Positions 13,350-17,234 of a DNA stretch of 17,234 nucleotides are shown here, in pieces. This stretch comes from an uncultured Pseudobdellovibrionaceae bacterium. Its GTDB lineage: Bacteria; Bdellovibrionota; Bdellovibrionia; Bdellovibrionales; JAMPXM01. The DNA lies in contig CAKQVW010000019.1 of assembly GCA_934277865.1 (NCBI GenBank), forward strand, positions 1-17,234. The letters run 5' to 3'. The notes beneath the pieces were generated by a model that was given only the letters and a program-made list of their open reading frames with translations, made no database searches and had not been told where the DNA came from. The position numbers and the translations under genes were made by a program. Position 1 is the stretch's first letter, and every line of letters starts with the position of its first letter.

Positions 13350-15056
13350 ATGGAAACGACAACAACGAATGATCAGCCTCGGGACTACGTTCGCGAGCTA
13401 GGGATAGCAGCAGCGGACGGTCACAAGTTCCTCACGACACCAGTGGGTGACGATGTTCTCGAGATCAACAAAGACTCGGTCACCGAGGTCTTCCGCCGCG
13501 TCAAGGATTCAGGCAAATTCGACATGCTCATCGACGTCACGTGCGTCGATCACTCGAAACTGACTCCTGGTCGCAAGAAGCGCTTTGATGTGGTTTACCA
13601 CCTGTTCTCGACCAAGACGTTTTCGCGCCTGCGCGTGAAGGCACAAGTCGGCGAGGACGAGACGATTGCCTCGATCACGCCTATCTATCGCGGCGCAAAC
13701 TGGTTTGAGCGCGAGGCGTTTGACATGTTTGGCGTGCGCTTTGATGGCCACCCCAATCTCACGCGCATCCTCACGCACCACGAATTTGTCGGGCATCCGC
13801 TGCGCAAGGACTACGATGCGGACCAACAGCAGCACTGTTCGTCGGCGCTTCCGGTTCATTTTCAGCCAGATCCGAACTTCAAGTCGGAAGGTCGTCAGTT
13901 GGTGCCGCTCAACATCGGGCCATCGCATCCGGCGACACACGGAACTCTTCGCATCATGGCGGAGATCGACGGCGAGATGATCGCACGTGCAAACGTGGAG
14001 ATCGGGTTCTTGCATCGTTGCTTCGAGAAAATGGCGGAAACACATCCGTACAATCAGGTGATCCCGTATACGGATCGTCTGAACTATTGCTCGGCCCCAA
14101 TGAACAACATCGGCTACTGCAAAGCGGTCGAGCGTCTCTTGGGTGTTGAGATCCCGCAAAAAGCACAAGCGATGCGCGTGATCTTGGCCGAGCTTTCGCG
14201 CGTGATCGACCACTTCATCTGCTTGGGTGCGATGGCGGTCGACCTTGGAGCTCTGACGGGTTTCTTCCATCTCTTCACGTATCGTGAATTGGTGTACACG
14301 CTGTTTGAAAAGCTCTGCGGGGCACGCCTCACGGTTTCGATGACTCGAATCGGCGGCATGGCGCAAGACGCTCCGGAAGGTTGGTTCGACGACGTTTTGG
14401 ATGCCGTGAAAAAACTCAACGCCGCTGTCGACGAACTCGATCGCCTTTTGACTGGCAACAAGATCTGGCAACAGCGCACGCAGAACATCGGTGCGATTTC
14501 AGCTGAAGACGCGATTTCGTGGGGCTACACCGGACCATGCCTGCGTGCCGCGGGTGTCGGTATCGATCTTCGCAAAACTCAGCCGTACTACATGTACGAC
14601 CAGCTTGATTTCAAGATTCCGGTTGGCACAACTGGCGACGTCTTTGACCGCTATCTCGTGCGTGTTGCCGAGATGCGCGAGTCGCTGAAGATTGTCGAGC
14701 AGGTTTGCAAAAACGTTCCGGCTGGCGATTACACGATTCGCGACAAGTCGATCGTGCTTCCCGAGAAATCGGAAGTTTACGGAAACATCGAAGGCCTCAT
14801 GAACCACTTCATGCTTGTGATCAAAGGTCTTCGTCCGCCTGTGGGCGATCTCTACGACGCAACCGAGGCGGCCAATGGCGAGCTTGGATTTTACTTGGTC
14901 AGCGACGGCAGCGGACGTCCCTATCGTTTGAAGGTGCGTCCTCCTTGCTTTGCGATTTACCAGTCTTTCCCAGACTCGGTGACGGGCGGACTTCTTTCCG
15001 ACGTTATTCCAATCATGGGATCGATGAACCTCATTGCCGGCGAGCTCGATCGTTAA
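13350..15056 (+). CDS. nuoCD: NADH-quinone oxidoreductase fused subunits C and D
   Basis: This is a peripheral-arm fusion of 568 residues. The NuoC part (about 1-160) carries the 30 kDa signature ANWFEREAFDMFGVRFDGHP (116-135) and HPLRKDY (149-155). A linker of about 30 residues leads to the NuoD 49 kDa part (about 185-568), starting LNIGPSHPATHGTLR (187-201), whose HPATHG loop forms the quinone pocket beside cluster N2. It ends with the conserved GELDR. A C-D fusion is known from enterobacteria and other lineages, so it is not novel, but it helps classify the operon. The start follows GGAG with a short spacer. nuoE begins nine bases after its stop. Confidence 0.97.
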   Translation: METTTTNDQPRDYVRELGIAAADGHKFLTTPVGDDVLEINKDSVTEVFRRVKDSGKFDMLIDVTCVDHSKLTPGRKKRFDVVYHLFSTKTFSRLRVKAQVGEDETIASITPIYRGANWFEREAFDMFGVRFDGHPNLTRILTHHEFVGHPLRKDYDADQQQHCSSALPVHFQPDPNFKSEGRQLVPLNIGPSHPATHGTLRIMAEIDGEMIARANVEIGFLHRCFEKMAETHPYNQVIPYTDRLNYCSAPMNNIGYCKAVERLLGVEIPQKAQAMRVILAELSRVIDHFICLGAMAVDLGALTGFFHLFTYRELVYTLFEKLCGARLTVSMTRIGGMAQDAPEGWFDDVLDAVKKLNAAVDELDRLLTGNKIWQQRTQNIGAISAEDAISWGYTGPCLRAAGVGIDLRKTQPYYMYDQLDFKIPVGTTGDVFDRYLVRVAEMRESLKIVEQVCKNVPAGDYTIRDKSIVLPEKSEVYGNIEGLMNHFMLVIKGLRPPVGDLYDATEAANGELGFYLVSDGSGRPYRLKVRPPCFAIYQSFPDSVTGGLLSDVIPIMGSMNLIAGELDR

Positions 15057-15065
15057 GAGGAAGAT

Positions 15066-15563
15066 ATGTTTAAGCTCTCAGAAGATGGTTTGAAATACGT
15101 TAAATCCGAACTCACTCGCTACGAGACGAAACAGTCGGCGATCATTCGCTGTTTGTATCGCGCGCAAGACGAAAACGGTGGCTGGGTCAGCCCCGAAGTC
15201 ATCGCGCATCTCTCCGAAGTGATGGAAATCCCAGCGGCGCAGATTGAAGAAGTCGCGACGTTCTACACGATGTTCAACAAAACTCCGGTTGGCAAAAACC
15301 ACATCCAAGTCTGCGTGACGCTGACTTGTGGAATGATGGGCGGCCGCGAGCTTTGCGACAAGATGATGAAAGAAGCAGGCTGCACAAAAGAGGGCGAAGT
15401 CTCGCCAGACGGCCTGTTCACTTTCTCGAAAGTGGAATGTCTTGGCAGCTGCGACACGGCGCCAATGCTTCAGGTGAATCGCGATCCATACATTGAAAAT
15501 CTCACGACAGAAAAAGGTCTCGAACTGGTGAAAAGCCTTCGAGCGAAAGGGCGGGGTCACTGA
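15066..15563 (+). CDS. nuoE: NADH-quinone oxidoreductase subunit E
   Basis: This is the 24 kDa-type subunit of the NADH dehydrogenase module of complex I, with a thioredoxin-like fold that carries the [2Fe-2S] cluster N1a. It has 165 residues, a normal length. The ligands are Cys83 and Cys88 (CVTLTC) and Cys125 and Cys129 (ECLGSC). VEEVATFYTMF-like sequence (61-70) is typical of the helical N-terminal part. The Shine-Dalgarno AGAGGAAG is directly upstream. Its TGA overlaps the nuoF ATG (TGATG), indicating coupled translation with the partner it binds. Confidence 0.97.
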   Translation: MFKLSEDGLKYVKSELTRYETKQSAIIRCLYRAQDENGGWVSPEVIAHLSEVMEIPAAQIEEVATFYTMFNKTPVGKNHIQVCVTLTCGMMGGRELCDKMMKEAGCTKEGEVSPDGLFTFSKVECLGSCDTAPMLQVNRDPYIENLTTEKGLELVKSLRAKGRGH

Positions 15564-16858
15564 TGGCTGAGACGAAGTATCTCTCGGAACATTATCATCT
15601 CCCAGAGTTTAAGACGCTTGAGGGTTACAAAAAGCACGGCGGTTATCAGCAGCTGGCAAAAGCTCTGAAAATGGAACCGCAAGCGATCATCGACGAAGTG
15701 AAAGCTTCGGGCCTTCGCGGCCGCGGTGGTGCGGGCTTTGCCACAGGTGTGAAGTGGGGCTTTTTGCCCAACAACGGCGAACCTCGTTATCTGCTTTGCA
15801 ACGCCGATGAATCCGAACCTGGCACCTTCAAAGATCGTGTGATGATGGAGAAGGCTCCTCATCAATTGATCGAAGGCATGTTGATCTCGGCGTTCGCGAT
15901 CAAAGCGAAGAAAGCCTACATCTACATTCGCGGTGAATACATGGGGCCTGCGGCGATCTTGGAAAAAGCGATCGCCGAAGCGAAAGCAGCGGGTCTTATC
16001 GGAAAGAACATCTTGGGCAGCGGTTTTGACTGCGACCTCGATCTCTATATTGGTGCGGGCGCTTACATCTGTGGGGAAGAGACGGGAATGATCTCGTCGC
16101 TTGAGGGCTTAAAAGGCCAGCCGAAACTGAAGCCGCCGTTTCCGGCAGTTCAAGGATACCTTCGTAAACCCACGATCGTGAACAACGTCGAAACTCTTGC
16201 GGCTGTTGGTCTCATCATTCGCGATGGCGCTGCTGGCTACCGCAAGTTCGGTACCGAAAAGTCGGCTGGAACAAAACTGTTCTCGATTTCTGGTAACGTG
16301 AACAAGCCTGGTACGTACGAAGTTCCACTTGGATACAAACTCATGGACCTCATCAACAACGAATGTGGTGGCATGAAGGGTGGACGCAAACTAAAAGCCG
16401 TCGTTCCTGGCGGTTCGTCAGCTCCTGTGATCACAGCCGAAGAAGCCGAGCGCGCGACTCTCGATTATGAATGTCTGGCGCAGATGGGAACCATGCTTGG
16501 TTCGGGCGCAATTATCGTGATCGATGATTCCAACTGCATGGTCGACGTGCTTTCGACGATCTCTCACTTCTATCACCATGAATCTTGCGGGCAGTGTACA
16601 CCGTGCCGCGAAGGAACTGGATGGATGGAGCGAATCATCAAGGGCATCGTTTCGGGCCACGGCAACGAAGGTGAAATCGATCTCTTGATCAAGATCGCCG
16701 ACAATATGAAAGGTCGCACGATTTGCGCACTTTCAGACGCGGCGGCTCTTCCTGTTTTGAGCTTCGTTCAAAAGTTCCGCGGAGAATTCGAATACTTTAT
16801 TCGCGAAAAGAAATCCCAAGTTCGCGGAGGGCAGATCTATGCACAGCTCCACCACTAA
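15563..16858 (+). CDS. nuoF: NADH-quinone oxidoreductase subunit F
   Basis: This is the 51 kDa-type subunit that binds NADH and FMN and holds cluster N3, the electron entry point of complex I. It has 431 residues. The motifs are GLRGRGGAGFATGVKW (50-65) for the nucleotide, ADESEPGTFKDR (81-92) and GAGAYICGEETGMISSLEG (164-182) for FMN, and ESCGQCTPCREG (340-351) with Cys342, Cys345 and Cys348, plus Cys388 (GRTICALSD) for the [4Fe-4S] cluster. All key residues are present. The start overlaps nuoE by one base and the end overlaps nuoG by 20 bases. Confidence 0.97.
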   Translation: MAETKYLSEHYHLPEFKTLEGYKKHGGYQQLAKALKMEPQAIIDEVKASGLRGRGGAGFATGVKWGFLPNNGEPRYLLCNADESEPGTFKDRVMMEKAPHQLIEGMLISAFAIKAKKAYIYIRGEYMGPAAILEKAIAEAKAAGLIGKNILGSGFDCDLDLYIGAGAYICGEETGMISSLEGLKGQPKLKPPFPAVQGYLRKPTIVNNVETLAAVGLIIRDGAAGYRKFGTEKSAGTKLFSISGNVNKPGTYEVPLGYKLMDLINNECGGMKGGRKLKAVVPGGSSAPVITAEEAERATLDYECLAQMGTMLGSGAIIVIDDSNCMVDVLSTISHFYHHESCGQCTPCREGTGWMERIIKGIVSGHGNEGEIDLLIKIADNMKGRTICALSDAAALPVLSFVQKFRGEFEYFIREKKSQVRGGQIYAQLHH

Positions 16859-17234
16859 TGAATCAGCACCTAAGAAAATGGTGACGATCAGCCTGAACGG
16901 TAAAGAGGTCGAAGTTCCAGAAGGATCGACGATCATCGAGGCGTTTTATCAGAACAAGCGGGACATCGCGCACTACTGCTGGCATCCAGGTCTTTCGATC
17001 GCCGGTGTTTGCCGTCTTTGCATGGTTGAGATCGAAGGCAATCCACGCCTGCAAATCGCCTGTAACACACAAGTGACTCCTGGCATGAAGGTGAACAACG
17101 CGTCGGCAAAAGTAAAAGACGCGGTGAAGTGGGGTCTTGATTTCCACTTGATCAACCACCCTCTGGATTGCCCGATCTGCGACCAAGCCGGTGAGTGTGG
17201 CCTGCAAGATCAATACATGAAGTACGGCCAGTAC
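16839..17234 (+). CDS. nuoG: NADH-quinone oxidoreductase subunit G (5' part, runs off window)
   Basis: This is the N-terminal 132 residues of the 75 kDa-type subunit, the iron-sulfur wire of the complex I peripheral arm. The start ATG 16839 lies inside the nuoF end and is preceded by GGAGGG with a seven-base spacer; the next in-frame ATG is 16878. The ferredoxin-like [2Fe-2S] ligands are Cys47, Cys58, Cys61 and Cys75 (HYCWHPGLSIAGVCRLC, IACN). The following His-Cys cluster motif is HPLDCPICDQAGEC (His107, Cys111, Cys114, Cys120). The frame is open at the window edge. The molybdopterin-like domain, if present, is beyond it. Confidence 0.95.
   Translation, partial: MHSSTTNESAPKKMVTISLNGKEVEVPEGSTIIEAFYQNKRDIAHYCWHPGLSIAGVCRLCMVEIEGNPRLQIACNTQVTPGMKVNNASAKVKDAVKWGLDFHLINHPLDCPICDQAGECGLQDQYMKYGQY

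Noticed and set aside
13509..14471. A 320-codon open frame antisense to nuoCD
   Set aside because: It lies wholly opposite a strongly conserved gene, has no recognisable domain or ribosome site, and its openness follows from the sense codon use.
13350..15056. Fused nuoC-nuoD as a novel fusion
   Set aside because: C-D fusions are already known in enterobacteria and other groups.

Overview
The window looks like chromosomal DNA of a Gram-negative bacterium. Outer-membrane and periplasmic genes (a TonB-dependent receptor, TonB, a lipoprotein) sit beside a nuo respiratory operon with fused nuoCD. Shine-Dalgarno sites are strong, genes are tightly packed, and GC is moderate. The style fits Bdellovibrionota or a delta/oligoflexia-like proteobacterium, but that placement is an impression, not a proof.

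Region by region: (1) 1-2940, minus strand: two overlapping genes for a heterodimeric ABC exporter. The upstream gene carries an in-frame TAG shortly after its best start. (2) 3007-9816, plus strand: an iron-uptake cassette. It holds a membrane di-iron hydroxylase/desaturase, a FutA/FbpA-type ferric-binding protein in the same uninterrupted frame, a TonB protein, an imelysin-family lipoprotein and a FecA-type TonB-dependent receptor. (3) 9797-10632: a REP-associated HUH (Y1) transposase flanked by inverted copies of a 30-33 bp repeat. A third copy lies in frame inside the receptor gene. (4) 10633-12249, minus strand: a secreted subtilisin-like protease whose terminator uses one repeat copy. 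Its leader holds hairpins with GGA-type loops. (5) 12717 to the end, plus strand: nuoB, nuoCD, nuoE, nuoF and the start of nuoG, encoding complex I.

How the genes work together: the receptor would bring an iron chelate across the outer membrane, powered by TonB. The periplasmic FutA-like protein would bind the iron for an inner-membrane permease that is not in this window. The imelysin-like lipoprotein is a usual companion of iron uptake. The nuo genes are an independent housekeeping operon.

The most unusual points are the repeat family that has invaded or shaped three gene ends or interiors within 2 kb, the hydroxylase/iron-binding-protein shared reading frame, the in-frame stop in the exporter gene, and the structured protease leader. 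I saw no CRISPR array, tRNA or rRNA.
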